Of a DNA stretch of 64,000 nucleotides, positions 45,847 through 54,353 are shown piece by piece. A program made the position numbers and the translations under genes. Under the pieces are notes generated by a model, which saw only the letters and a list, made by a program, of their open reading frames with translations, searched no databases and had not been told where the DNA came from. Origin of the DNA: Afipia birgiae 34632 (GTDB lineage Bacteria > Pseudomonadota > Alphaproteobacteria > Rhizobiales > Xanthobacteraceae); contig NZ_HG326652.1 in NCBI RefSeq assembly GCF_000308295.2, forward strand, positions 1,428,392-1,492,391, in the 5' to 3' direction. Each line of letters opens with the position of its first letter. The first letter of the stretch is position 1.

Positions 45847-46227
45847 TCAGGCTTTGTCGACCGCCCCACCGCTTTCCGCCCAGTCCTTGAAGGCGCCAGC
45901 GTTGAAGACGTCGCCGTAACCCAAATCCTTGAGAACCTTGCCACTCAGCGCGGATCGGCCACCAGACGCGCAATAGACGATAACGGTTTTGTCCTTGGCG
46001 AAAGCCTTGTCGTGATAAGGCGATTCAGGATCGGCGCGGAATTCCAGCATGCCGCGCGAGACATTGACAGCCCCGGCAATCTTGCCGCTCTTCTCCACCT
46101 CGTGCGCATCGCGCACGTCGATCACCAGTGTATTGCCTTTCGCAATCATCTCGCGCGTCTCGGCCGGAGTGATCTTCGGCACAACGGCGTTAGCTTCAGC
46201 CATCAACTGCTTCACGCTCGTAGCCAT
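45847..46227 (-). CDS. rhodanese-like domain protein
   Basis: 126 residues, a single rhodanese domain with the active-site loop VYCASGGRSA (Cys86) and LVIDVRDAHEVEKSGKIAGA. It could carry sulfane sulfur for a sulfurtransferase reaction; the acceptor is unknown. Convergent with the cyclopropane synthase gene. Confidence 0.92.
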   Translation of the reverse strand: MATSVKQLMAEANAVVPKITPAETREMIAKGNTLVIDVRDAHEVEKSGKIAGAVNVSRGMLEFRADPESPYHDKAFAKDKTVIVYCASGGRSALSGKVLKDLGYGDVFNAGAFKDWAESGGAVDKA

Positions 46228-46426
46228 TTTTGAACCTCTCGTTTCAGGGGATAAAGAAGCGCCTTAGAGCCCGGCCCGTTAGCCAGGATCGCCGCATACG
46301 GCCGAAACCTAGGTTGAATCCAGTGGCAGCTCAATCCGCCATATCACCGCGACGCCGGCGCGGACATTAACCAACGACTCGATCTTCGATTGCGCGCAGC
46401 CGGTCCTTGCTGCACGTTCGGTGCAT

Positions 46427-46502
46427 GGCCCGGTGGCGGAAAGACTACGCGGGAGCGCAGCAAACGCTTCACATCCTGGTTCAAATCCAGGCTGGGCCTC
46501 CA
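46427..46502 (+). tRNA. tRNA-Cys(GCA)-like sequence, probably degenerate
   Basis: 76 nt fold as a cloverleaf: acceptor GGCCCGG/CTGGGCC (7 bp with one G-U), T-arm CCTGG-TTCAAAT-CCAGG, variable loop of 5, anticodon stem GAGCG/CGCTT, discriminator T and encoded CCA. The anticodon loop is CAGCAAA, so GCA (Cys) sits in place but the universal U33 is replaced by A. The D-loop lacks the GG pair, and the D-arm resembles leucine tRNAs. A relic or an unusual tRNA; I favour a relic. Confidence 0.55.
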
Positions 46503-46516
46503 AGTTTTGAAGTCTT

Positions 46517-46602
46517 GGAAAGGTGGCTGAGTGGCTTAAGGCACCGCTAACGCGGCACACGGGAAACCGTGTCGAAGGTTCGAATCCTGTCCCTTTCCTC
46601 CA
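46517..46602 (+). tRNA. tRNA-Ser(GCU)-like sequence with damaged anticodon arm
   Basis: 86 nt. The serine-type body is clear: acceptor GGAAAGG/CCTTTCC, D-arm GCTGAGTGGCTTAAGGC, long variable arm ACACGG-GAAA-CCGTGT, T-loop TTCGAAT and CCA. The anticodon arm is only CCGCTAACGCGG (12 nt instead of 17), consistent with loss of five bases from a GCU-type arm. The T-stem has a mismatch. Without a seven-base loop it should not decode, so it looks like a pseudo-tRNA. It begins 14 nt after the Cys-like sequence. Confidence 0.6.
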
Positions 46603-46945
46603 TTTCTTCGCGATACCGCCGCTTCCCAGTTGGAGGCGGCGCTTTGTTTTACGACAGGTTTTCTGGAACTCCGCTCCTTCCATCGCCATCTCGTCTTGCA
46701 AGTCAGCCACTTGCGGCCGCCGTTTGAAGCAAATCTGAAACAGTGATGTCGAGCGTTTCTCTGGATGCGTACAAAACCATCGTCTGTCGCAAATCAAGCC
46801 CCGCCTGTGTTTTCTTTCCGGCGATGAACAGTGGGGATAGTTCTCCTGAAGCATTTCGCCAGCGACTCTGAAAGTATTAGGTAGCAGTCCGCTTTGTGCG
46901 TCCGCCTGCCCCACTTTCATCCGAATAAAAGATCATTAAACGTCA
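46603..46945. other. region upstream of dnaB
   Basis: 343 bp. No credible gene on either strand. It should hold the dnaB promoter. Confidence 0.5.
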
Positions 46946-48448
46946 ATGGCGATTACCGATTCGAACATTATCAAGCTCGCGCCGGAAGCCGGCACGCCGA
47001 CTTACCGGGTTGCGCCCCATAATATCGAGGCCGAACAGGGACTTCTCGGCGCCATTCTGGTCAACAACGACGCATTTTACCGCGTCTCGGACTTCCTAGA
47101 GCCAAAGCACTTCTTCGAGCCGATCCACTCGCTGATATTTGAGACCGCGGCCAGCCTGATCCGCGCCGGCAAGATCGCGACCCCTGTGACGCTCAAGACA
47201 TTCGTTCCGGCGGAGACCGACATCGGCGGCATGACTGTCGCGCAATATCTTGCCCGCCTCGCCGCCGAAGCCACGACCATCATCAACGCGCAGGATTACG
47301 GGCGCACCGTCTACGATCTCTCGATCCGGCGCGACCTTATTCGCGTCGGCGAAGACATGGTCAACGTCGCGTTCGACGCGCCGGTGGACTTCGCGCCCCG
47401 CGCACAGATCGAGGACGCCGAAAAAAAGCTCTACGACCTTGCCGAATCCGGACGTTACGACGGCGGCTTCCAGAAATTCTCGCAGGCATTGACGGTCGCC
47501 GTCGATATGGCTGCGGCCGCCTACAGCCGCGACGGCAACCTGTCGGGACTGGCCTCCGGCCTGCGCGACATGGACATCAAGATGGGTGGCCTGCAACCAT
47601 CCGACCTGATCGTCCTTGCCGGCCGCCCGGCCATGGGCAAGACCGCGCTTGCAACCAACATTGCGTTTAATATCGCGCAGAAGTGGCGCGGCGAAATTCA
47701 GCCAGACGGGCATATGAAATCCGTCGATGGCGGCGTCGTCGGCTTCTTCTCTCTCGAAATGTCGGCCGAACAGCTCGCCACGCGTATTCTCGCCGAGCGC
47801 ACCGGCATCTCGTCAAGTTCGATCCGCCGTGGCGGCATCAGTGAATCCGATTTCGACAAGATCCGCGACCATTCCATCGAAATGCAGAACCTGCCGTTCT
47901 ACGTCGATGACAGCGGCGGTCTTTCGATCTCGCAGCTTACCGCCCGCGCGCGGCGGCTGAAGCGGCAGAAGGGTCTCGACCTTCTGATTATCGACTACAT
48001 CCAGCTGCTGTCGGGATCGGGCCGCCGCTCGGACAACCGCGTGCAGGAAATCACCGAAATCACCACCGGCCTCAAGGCTCTGGCCAAGGAGCTGAGCGTT
48101 CCGATCATCGCGCTGTCGCAGCTGTCGCGTCAGGTCGAAAGCCGCGACGACAAGCGCCCGCAACTCTCGGACTTGCGTGAATCGGGATCGATCGAACAGG
48201 ACGCCGACGTCGTGCTGTTCGTCTATCGCGAGGAATACTATCTGCAGAGCAAGGAACCGCGCCCCGGCACCCCCGAACACGAAAAGTGGCAACTCGACAT
48301 GTCGCTGGTGCACGGCAAGGCCGAAGTCATCATCGGCAAGCAGCGTCACGGCCCCACCGGCACCATCAATCTGCAGTTCGACGCCAGTGTCACGCGCTTC
48401 GGTGATCTCGCGCCGGACGCCCAGTTGCCTGAGCGATTTGGTAACTGA
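46946..48448 (+). CDS. dnaB: replicative DNA helicase
   Basis: 500 residues. N-terminal collar domain (APHNIEAEQGLLGAILVN), linker helix and RecA-type motor with Walker A GRPAMGKTA (226-234), FFSLEMSAEQLATRI, LLIIDYIQLLSG and a conserved end IGKQRHGPTGT. It is the ring helicase at the fork. ATG at 46946. Followed by alr on the same strand, a common pairing. Confidence 0.98.
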   Translation: MAITDSNIIKLAPEAGTPTYRVAPHNIEAEQGLLGAILVNNDAFYRVSDFLEPKHFFEPIHSLIFETAASLIRAGKIATPVTLKTFVPAETDIGGMTVAQYLARLAAEATTIINAQDYGRTVYDLSIRRDLIRVGEDMVNVAFDAPVDFAPRAQIEDAEKKLYDLAESGRYDGGFQKFSQALTVAVDMAAAAYSRDGNLSGLASGLRDMDIKMGGLQPSDLIVLAGRPAMGKTALATNIAFNIAQKWRGEIQPDGHMKSVDGGVVGFFSLEMSAEQLATRILAERTGISSSSIRRGGISESDFDKIRDHSIEMQNLPFYVDDSGGLSISQLTARARRLKRQKGLDLLIIDYIQLLSGSGRRSDNRVQEITEITTGLKALAKELSVPIIALSQLSRQVESRDDKRPQLSDLRESGSIEQDADVVLFVYREEYYLQSKEPRPGTPEHEKWQLDMSLVHGKAEVIIGKQRHGPTGTINLQFDASVTRFGDLAPDAQLPERFGN

Positions 48449-48533
48449 TCGGCTGTACGTCCACGCGCAAAGAGTGTGCTAGAGTCGGTTCAACTTCTGA
48501 ATCAACTCGCTGCAAACCTTTTCGCCCGGGCCA

Positions 48534-49709
48534 ATGACTCCTGATTCCGACATCAAATCTCCTGACAACACCGTTGCTGCAACTGCCGCAGACGCGCCCG
48601 TACCACCGGGCGCCACCGGCATTCTCACCATCGATCTCGACGCCATCGTCACCAACTGGCGCAAGCTCAACAGTCAGGCCGTCCCTGCGGATTGCGCCGC
48701 CGTCGTGAAGGCCGATGCCTATGGCTGCGGCATTACGCAGGTGACCCGCGCGCTGGCGAAGGCTGGTTGCCGGACGTTCTTCGTCGCGACCCTCGATGAG
48801 GCGCGCGCGGCGCGAGAGGTCACGTCAACGTCCGCGATTTACGTGCTCGATGGATTCTTTCCGGGCGCCGGCGACCAGTACGCGAAGATTGATTGCCGCC
48901 CGGTGATCGGCGATGCCACCGAACTCGCCGAGTGGGACGCGTTCCGCAAGACCAGCGGCTGGGACGGTCAAGCTGCGATCCACATCGACACCGGCATGAA
49001 TCGCCTTGGCTTCCGCATCATGGAAGCGCAGGCACTGCTGCCGCGTATCAAGAACGGCAATCACGGCATCTCGCTGGTGATGAGCCATCTCACCAGCGCC
49101 GAAATGCTCCACGATCCGGCGAACGGGCGGCAGGTGGCGGCGTTCCGCGAAATCGCATCGCTGTTTTCCGGCGTCCCCGCCTCGCTGGCGAATTCCTCGG
49201 GCATTTTTCTTGGGCCGCAATTCCAGTTTGATCTGGTGAGGCCGGGCGCGGCTCTCTACGGCGTCAACCCGACGCCGGAAGCCGATACGCCGATGCTGCC
49301 GGTGGTTGATCTCAAGGTGCGCGTGGCACAGGTCCGCAACATCGAAAAAGGTGAGCACGTCGGATACGGCGGCACCTGGACCGCGCGGCAGCCGACACGA
49401 CTGGCCATTGTCACGGCGGGTTACGCCGACGGATATTTCCGTGCCGCAGGCAGCATCGACAACATGCGCAGCGCCGAAGCGATGGTGGCCGGAAAGCGCT
49501 GCCCAGTCGCCGGACGTATTTCGATGGACCTGATGGCGATCGACATCACAGCCCTGCCGCCCGGCGCAACACGCCGCGGCGCGCTGGTGTCCCTTCTCAA
49601 CAACGAAATCACCGTCGACGAGCTTGCGCATCACTTCGGCACCATCGGCTACGAAGTGCTGACCAGCCTCGGCAAGCGATATACGCGCGTTTACAAAGGT
49701 GGCCAGTAA
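48534..49709 (+). CDS. alr: alanine racemase
   Basis: Makes D-alanine for peptidoglycan with PLP. 391 residues. Schiff-base Lys59 in AAVVKADAYGCG, the second catalytic base Tyr278 in VGYGGTWTA, and RPGAALYGVNP. A 25-residue flexible N-terminal extension precedes the barrel, so translation may start later than the ATG at 48534. Same strand as dnaB and radA. Confidence 0.97.
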   Translation: MTPDSDIKSPDNTVAATAADAPVPPGATGILTIDLDAIVTNWRKLNSQAVPADCAAVVKADAYGCGITQVTRALAKAGCRTFFVATLDEARAAREVTSTSAIYVLDGFFPGAGDQYAKIDCRPVIGDATELAEWDAFRKTSGWDGQAAIHIDTGMNRLGFRIMEAQALLPRIKNGNHGISLVMSHLTSAEMLHDPANGRQVAAFREIASLFSGVPASLANSSGIFLGPQFQFDLVRPGAALYGVNPTPEADTPMLPVVDLKVRVAQVRNIEKGEHVGYGGTWTARQPTRLAIVTAGYADGYFRAAGSIDNMRSAEAMVAGKRCPVAGRISMDLMAIDITALPPGATRRGALVSLLNNEITVDELAHHFGTIGYEVLTSLGKRYTRVYKGGQ

Positions 49710-49711
49710 CG

Positions 49712-50467
49712 ATGCCCGACGTCATGGAATTCAAGCCCGGAAACTACAGGTTCATCGTCTCACCCGGCGGACCGTTCTCAAGCGGCGTGACGCCAATGCC
49801 CGGCTTCGTGCTGCGCCGGGTGCGCTTCGCACGTCCGGTCCCGATGGCCGATGGCTTCGCCTTCATCAAGGCGCATCTCGAACGCGAAGGCCGCCCGGTC
49901 ACAGCGCTGGCCGCCTGCGAACTACGCTCGCCGGCCGCGATGACCGGCGAGCAGTTTCAGGCCTTCAATGGCGAATACCTGAAGACGCTGCATCAATGGG
50001 GATGCAAGGCCGGCGATATCAATCCACTGGCGCGCAGCAATCTGGCGCCGATCACGGAAGTCCCAAAGGAGGCGATGTTCTTCGCCTTCACTTATACCGT
50101 CCCCGAAGCGGGTGCCTCGGGTGACTTCCTGATTTCGGGAAAACCAGAAATTCGCGATGGCGTCACCACCGATCGCATCGTCGGAGGCCGCGACGTGTCA
50201 TTGAAGGGGCTTGAGACCAAGGCGCGTTTCGTCATGAACGCCATGCGCGAGCGCGTCGATGCGCTCGGCTGCGACTGGGCCGCCGTCACCGCCGCCCAGA
50301 TCTACACCGTGCACGACATCCGCCCGCTGCTCGACACGGTGTTCGCCGAGGACAACATCAGCCAGATCGGCCTCGCCTGGTATCCGGCATGGCCACCCGT
50401 GATCGGGATGGAGTTCGAAGTCGACGTGCGGTGTGTGCGAACAGAACTGGTGATCGACGCGCGTTAG
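49712..50467 (+). CDS. RidA/YjgF-like two-domain protein
   Basis: 251 residues starting two bases after alr ends. Predicted two alpha/beta units of the YjgF-like type; LKGLETKARFVMNAMRERVDALG and VTAAQIYTVHDIRPLL resemble the RidA helix and core strand. Related proteins include imine or 2-aminomuconate deaminases, so a hydrolytic deaminase role is possible, but the substrate is unknown. Co-transcribed with alr judging from the gap. Confidence 0.6.
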   Translation: MPDVMEFKPGNYRFIVSPGGPFSSGVTPMPGFVLRRVRFARPVPMADGFAFIKAHLEREGRPVTALAACELRSPAAMTGEQFQAFNGEYLKTLHQWGCKAGDINPLARSNLAPITEVPKEAMFFAFTYTVPEAGASGDFLISGKPEIRDGVTTDRIVGGRDVSLKGLETKARFVMNAMRERVDALGCDWAAVTAAQIYTVHDIRPLLDTVFAEDNISQIGLAWYPAWPPVIGMEFEVDVRCVRTELVIDAR

Positions 50468-50475
50468 GAGCCTTA

Positions 50476-50553
50476 ATGAGGACTTCGCGCTGGGCTTGGA
50501 TATTAGCGATGATCGCGTTGGTAAGCGTCATCGTATTTTTGTTTCCTGTATAG
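50476..50553 (+). CDS. 25-residue single-helix membrane peptide
   Basis: Too short for standard gene calling. ATG at 50476 with TTAGGAG ending 5 nt upstream, then 25 codons to TAG: MRTSRWAWI, a hydrophobic run LAMIALVSVIVFLF and PV. The positive N-terminus followed by about 17 hydrophobic residues predicts an N-in single-pass peptide. It lies 8 nt after the RidA-like gene, whose transcript would include it. Function unknown; expression unproven. Confidence 0.5.
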   Translation: MRTSRWAWILAMIALVSVIVFLFPV

Positions 50554-50654
50554 TTTTGCTAGCTATGATGCCTGCCTAGACCGGATAAATTACGATCGTA
50601 CGCGTTGGCACGAATGTAATTGATCCGGCTGAGCAGAGTATTTGCATCTTCCTG

Positions 50655-51761
50655 CTACTTCGCGGTCCGCTTCTTCAGCACCATGTTGCCGACCAGCAGG
50701 AATTTCTGCGCGCGTTTTCCGTTGTCGACTTCGGTCGTGTAGATATTGCCCTTGGAGTCCAGCGCGAGATTGTGAATCCAGTGGAAGTCGCCCGCCATGC
50801 GGCCGTTGCGGCCAAAGCGTCCGACAACTTCTCCACTCTCGCGCAGCAAGGTGCGGACTTCGTTATTGGCGCCATCGGCATTGATCAGAAAAGTCTGCTT
50901 GGGATCGTTCCAGATTTCGAGATCCCACACAGAGCCGTTCGCCAGCGTGGTCTTCTCGATGAACATTTCCTTCACGAAGCTGCCATCCTTCCTGAACACC
51001 TGAATGCGGTCGTTCTGGCGGTCGCACACATAGACCAGCCCGTCCTTCGCGATGCGCACGCAATGTACCGGGTTGGCGAATTGCTGCGACGGCGGCGCGT
51101 CGGGATTGTAGGCGCCCATCCTCTCGTCCGTGGGCGGCTTGCCGTAGGCGCCCCACATCCGCTTGAACGCGCCGGTCTCGCTGTCGAACACGATGATGCG
51201 GTGGTTATAGTAGCCGTCCGCGACATAGACTTCGTTCGCCGCGATGTCGACCGTCATGTTGGCCGGGCGTCCGAGGCGTGTGGTGTCCTTGCTGTCGGTC
51301 TGTGAACCGGGCTTGCCGATCTGCATCACGAACTTGCCCTCGCGGGTGAATTTCAGGATCTGTCCGTCGTTCTCGCCGTTGCCTGCAAGCCAGACGAAGC
51401 CTTTCGCATCAATGTAGATGCCGTGCTCGTTCGAAGGCCAGTCATAACCCTCGCCCTTGCCGCCCCACGCCTTGAGGAGATTGCCTTCGGAGTCGAACAC
51501 CATCACCGGCGGCGCGGGCACACAGCACTTGGTGCGCGGCGGATTGAAACTCGCAGCCTTCTCGTCATCGGTCAGCGTGCGCGGCCGCTGCACCACCCAG
51601 ACATGATCCTGCGCATCGACAGCGACGCCCGCCGCCTGCCCCATGATCCAGTTGTTCGGCAGCGGCTTCGGCCACCGCGCGTCGACCTGAAACTTCGGCG
51701 CGTCCGCGGCATGAACCGCGCTCGCGAGAGCAAGGCCGGCAAGGGCGGCAATCCATTTCAT
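50655..51761 (-). CDS. exported NHL-type beta-propeller protein
   Basis: 368 residues with a signal peptide (MKWIAALAGLALASAVHAAD) and repeated propeller blades containing the NHL pattern: AAGVAVDAQDHVWVV, NEHGIYIDAKGFVWLAG, PANMTVDIAANEVYVADG, VHCVRIAKDGLVYVCDRQNDR and IHNLALDSKGNIYTTEV. Secreted or periplasmic binding or lyase-like role; no catalytic residues are evident. Stand-alone unit on the minus strand. Confidence 0.85.
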   Translation of the reverse strand: MKWIAALAGLALASAVHAADAPKFQVDARWPKPLPNNWIMGQAAGVAVDAQDHVWVVQRPRTLTDDEKAASFNPPRTKCCVPAPPVMVFDSEGNLLKAWGGKGEGYDWPSNEHGIYIDAKGFVWLAGNGENDGQILKFTREGKFVMQIGKPGSQTDSKDTTRLGRPANMTVDIAANEVYVADGYYNHRIIVFDSETGAFKRMWGAYGKPPTDERMGAYNPDAPPSQQFANPVHCVRIAKDGLVYVCDRQNDRIQVFRKDGSFVKEMFIEKTTLANGSVWDLEIWNDPKQTFLINADGANNEVRTLLRESGEVVGRFGRNGRMAGDFHWIHNLALDSKGNIYTTEVDNGKRAQKFLLVGNMVLKKRTAK

Positions 51762-51994
51762 GGCGTCACTCCCTTTACCGCGTCATGCCGGTGGCCGGTC
51801 ATGCACGGTCGTTGTTTGTTTTCCCGGCGTAGAGGGAGAAGTGTTGTCTCCTCCGGCTGGCGCCCGAGAGGATAGGCCGATCGGAAGGTAACCGGCTATC
51901 GGGGCAACGCTGATGGGGGTTGACTTTCGCTCGCCCTTCGTGAACAAAAGAAGAACAGGCGATTCCCGCTCCTCCCGGCCCCGGCACCCCATAC

Positions 51995-53461
51995 ATGGCG
52001 AAAAACGCCCTCTCCTTCGTCTGCCAGAATTGCGGTGCCGCCTATAACAAGTGGCAGGGCAAGTGCGAGTCCTGCAGCGAGTGGAACACGCTGTCGGAAG
52101 AAGACACCACCGGCGCAACGTCCATGCCCGCGAATTTGCGCCCCAAGCGCAAGGGACGCCCGTTTGCACTGGAAAGCCTGACCGGTTCGAGCCCCGAGGC
52201 GCCTCGCCTGTCGTCGGGAATGACCGAACTCGATCGCGTGACCGGCGGCGGCTTTGTCCGCGGTTCGGTGCTGCTGGTGGGCGGCGATCCCGGCATCGGA
52301 AAATCGACACTGCTCACCCAGGCCACCAGCCTGATGGCGCGGGCCGGACATCGCGTGGTCTACATCTCGGGCGAGGAAGCCGTGGCGCAGGTCCGGCTCC
52401 GTGCCGCGCGTCTCGGCCTCGCCGATGCCGCCGTGCAATTGGCCGCGCAGACCTCGGTCGAAGACATCATCGCGACCCTGTCGGAAGGAGCACCACCGCG
52501 GCTGGTGATAATCGACTCTATCCAGACCATGTGGACCGACACGGTCGAATCCGCCCCCGGCACCGTGACGCAGGTCCGTGCGTCCGCACAAGCGCTGATC
52601 CGCTTCGCGAAGAAATCCGGCGCGGCGCTCATCCTCGTCGGCCACGTCACCAAGGACGGGCAGATCGCCGGCCCGCGCGTGGTCGAGCACATGGTCGACG
52701 CGGTGATGAGTTTCGAGGGTGAAGGCTCGCAACAGTTCAGAATCCTGCGCGCGGTGAAGAACCGCTTCGGCCCGACCGATGAAATCGGCGTGTTCGAGAT
52801 GACGGGCCTTGGCCTGCGCGAAGTCTCCAATCCGTCGGAACTGTTCCTCTCCGAGCGCGATCTCGGCAGCCCGGGCACCGCCGTGTTCGCCGGTCTCGAG
52901 GGCACGCGTCCGGTTCTTGTTGAGTTGCAGGCGCTGGTGGTGCCAACCACGCTCGGCACGCCGCGCCGCGCCGTGGTGGGCTGGGAGTCCAGCCGCCTGT
53001 CGATGGTGCTGGCGGTGCTGGAGGCGCACTGCGGTGTCAAACTCTCCGGCTACGACGTCTATTTCAACGTCGCCGGCGGCCTGCGCATCAACGAACCGGC
53101 CGCCGATATGGCCGCCGCCGCCGCGCTGGTGTCGTCGCTGGCCAATGCGCCGCTGCCGGTGGATGCGGTCTATTTCGGCGAAATCTCGCTGTCCGGCGCG
53201 GTTCGCCCGGTGGCGCAAACGTCCGCCCGGCTCAAGGAGGCGGCCAAACTCGGTTTCGGCCGCGCCGTATTACCGGAAACTGCTCGCGGCGATGCTGTCG
53301 GCGACGCCGGACTGGCTCTCAACACGGTCGGATCGCTGACATCGCTGGTCGCGGACATTGCCGCGCGGGGCCGTAAAGCCACAGCTTCGGGAAAATCGAC
53401 CGTAGAGGGCAGATTCAAGCCCGACGAGGGGCAAACCCGACGTGACGCTCATGTGACCTGA
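51995..53461 (+). CDS. radA: DNA repair protein RadA
   Basis: 488 residues. N-terminal zinc finger with Cys10, Cys13, Cys24, Cys27; RecA-like core with Walker A GDPGIGKST (97-105) and the RadA motif KNRFG (255-259); C-terminal Lon-like domain. A branch-migration helicase in recombination repair. Begins MAKNALSFVCQNCG at 51995. Followed on the same strand by cvpA after 218 bp. Confidence 0.98.
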   Translation: MAKNALSFVCQNCGAAYNKWQGKCESCSEWNTLSEEDTTGATSMPANLRPKRKGRPFALESLTGSSPEAPRLSSGMTELDRVTGGGFVRGSVLLVGGDPGIGKSTLLTQATSLMARAGHRVVYISGEEAVAQVRLRAARLGLADAAVQLAAQTSVEDIIATLSEGAPPRLVIIDSIQTMWTDTVESAPGTVTQVRASAQALIRFAKKSGAALILVGHVTKDGQIAGPRVVEHMVDAVMSFEGEGSQQFRILRAVKNRFGPTDEIGVFEMTGLGLREVSNPSELFLSERDLGSPGTAVFAGLEGTRPVLVELQALVVPTTLGTPRRAVVGWESSRLSMVLAVLEAHCGVKLSGYDVYFNVAGGLRINEPAADMAAAAALVSSLANAPLPVDAVYFGEISLSGAVRPVAQTSARLKEAAKLGFGRAVLPETARGDAVGDAGLALNTVGSLTSLVADIAARGRKATASGKSTVEGRFKPDEGQTRRDAHVT

Positions 53462-53679
53462 CGCTATACAATCGGCGACGTCGCAAGAGCTGCAAGCCGC
53501 GCCCGCTACGGACCGTTAACCGCAACGGGCGATCAATAGCAGCGATGCAGTTTTGCCGTTGATGTCAGGCCTTTTGCGGGTTCCCGGCCCTTGCGGGACG
53601 TGCGATATGGCCGTCAGCTATCCGGGGACTGAGCAACCCGATTCGCGGTTCTGAAACTGAAAGCGGACCTGACCATCCG

Positions 53680-54324
53680 ATGCCGATAACGCTTCTCGAC
53701 ATTATCGTTCTTGCCGTGATGTTGTTGTCGGGCCTTCTGGCGATGATCCGCGGCTTCATGCGCGAAATCCTGTCGATCGCCGCGTGGGGCGCAGCCGCCC
53801 TGACCACGCTCTACGCCTACCAGAAGCTGCTGCCGACCGCGAAAACCTACTTCAACAACGAGACCGTCGCCGCGGTCGCCGTCGTGGCCGGCGTATTCAT
53901 CCTGACGCTGATCGTGGTCTCGATCATCACCGTGCGTATCTCGGACATGATCCTGGATTCGCGGATCGGCGCGCTCGACCGCACCCTTGGTTTCCTGTTC
54001 GGCCTCGCTCGAGGACTCTTGATCATGGTGGTGGCGTTTTTGTTCTTCGCCTGGCTGGTGCCGGACAAACAACAGCCCGATTGGGTCCGTAGTGCAAAGT
54101 CGCGGGTGATGTTGCAGGGAACCGGCGATTGGCTGATGTCGCTCTTGCCGGATGATCCCGAGAACACCATCTTGAAGAGATTCAAGAAAAAGGGCGACGA
54201 GGAGCAGACCGATGCTGCTCCCGAACCGCGCACAACGGCAACGGTGGGAAACGACGGCGGGTATGGAAGATCAGCTCGTGACGGGCTGAAGCAATTGATC
54301 GAAGGCAAAGCCGCAGGACGCTAG
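53680..54324 (+). CDS. cvpA: CvpA family membrane protein
   Basis: 214 residues with four membrane segments in the first 140 residues, beginning MPITLLDIIVLAVMLLSGLL and including GFMREILSIAAWGAAA, then a polar cytosolic tail. CvpA is associated with envelope homeostasis and colicin V production, and it precedes purF in many proteobacteria, as here (29 nt before the purF start). Confidence 0.95.
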   Translation: MPITLLDIIVLAVMLLSGLLAMIRGFMREILSIAAWGAAALTTLYAYQKLLPTAKTYFNNETVAAVAVVAGVFILTLIVVSIITVRISDMILDSRIGALDRTLGFLFGLARGLLIMVVAFLFFAWLVPDKQQPDWVRSAKSRVMLQGTGDWLMSLLPDDPENTILKRFKKKGDEEQTDAAPEPRTTATVGNDGGYGRSARDGLKQLIEGKAAGR

Positions 54325-54353
54325 TCCTGCTTCACAAGGGTGCGGTGAATCAT

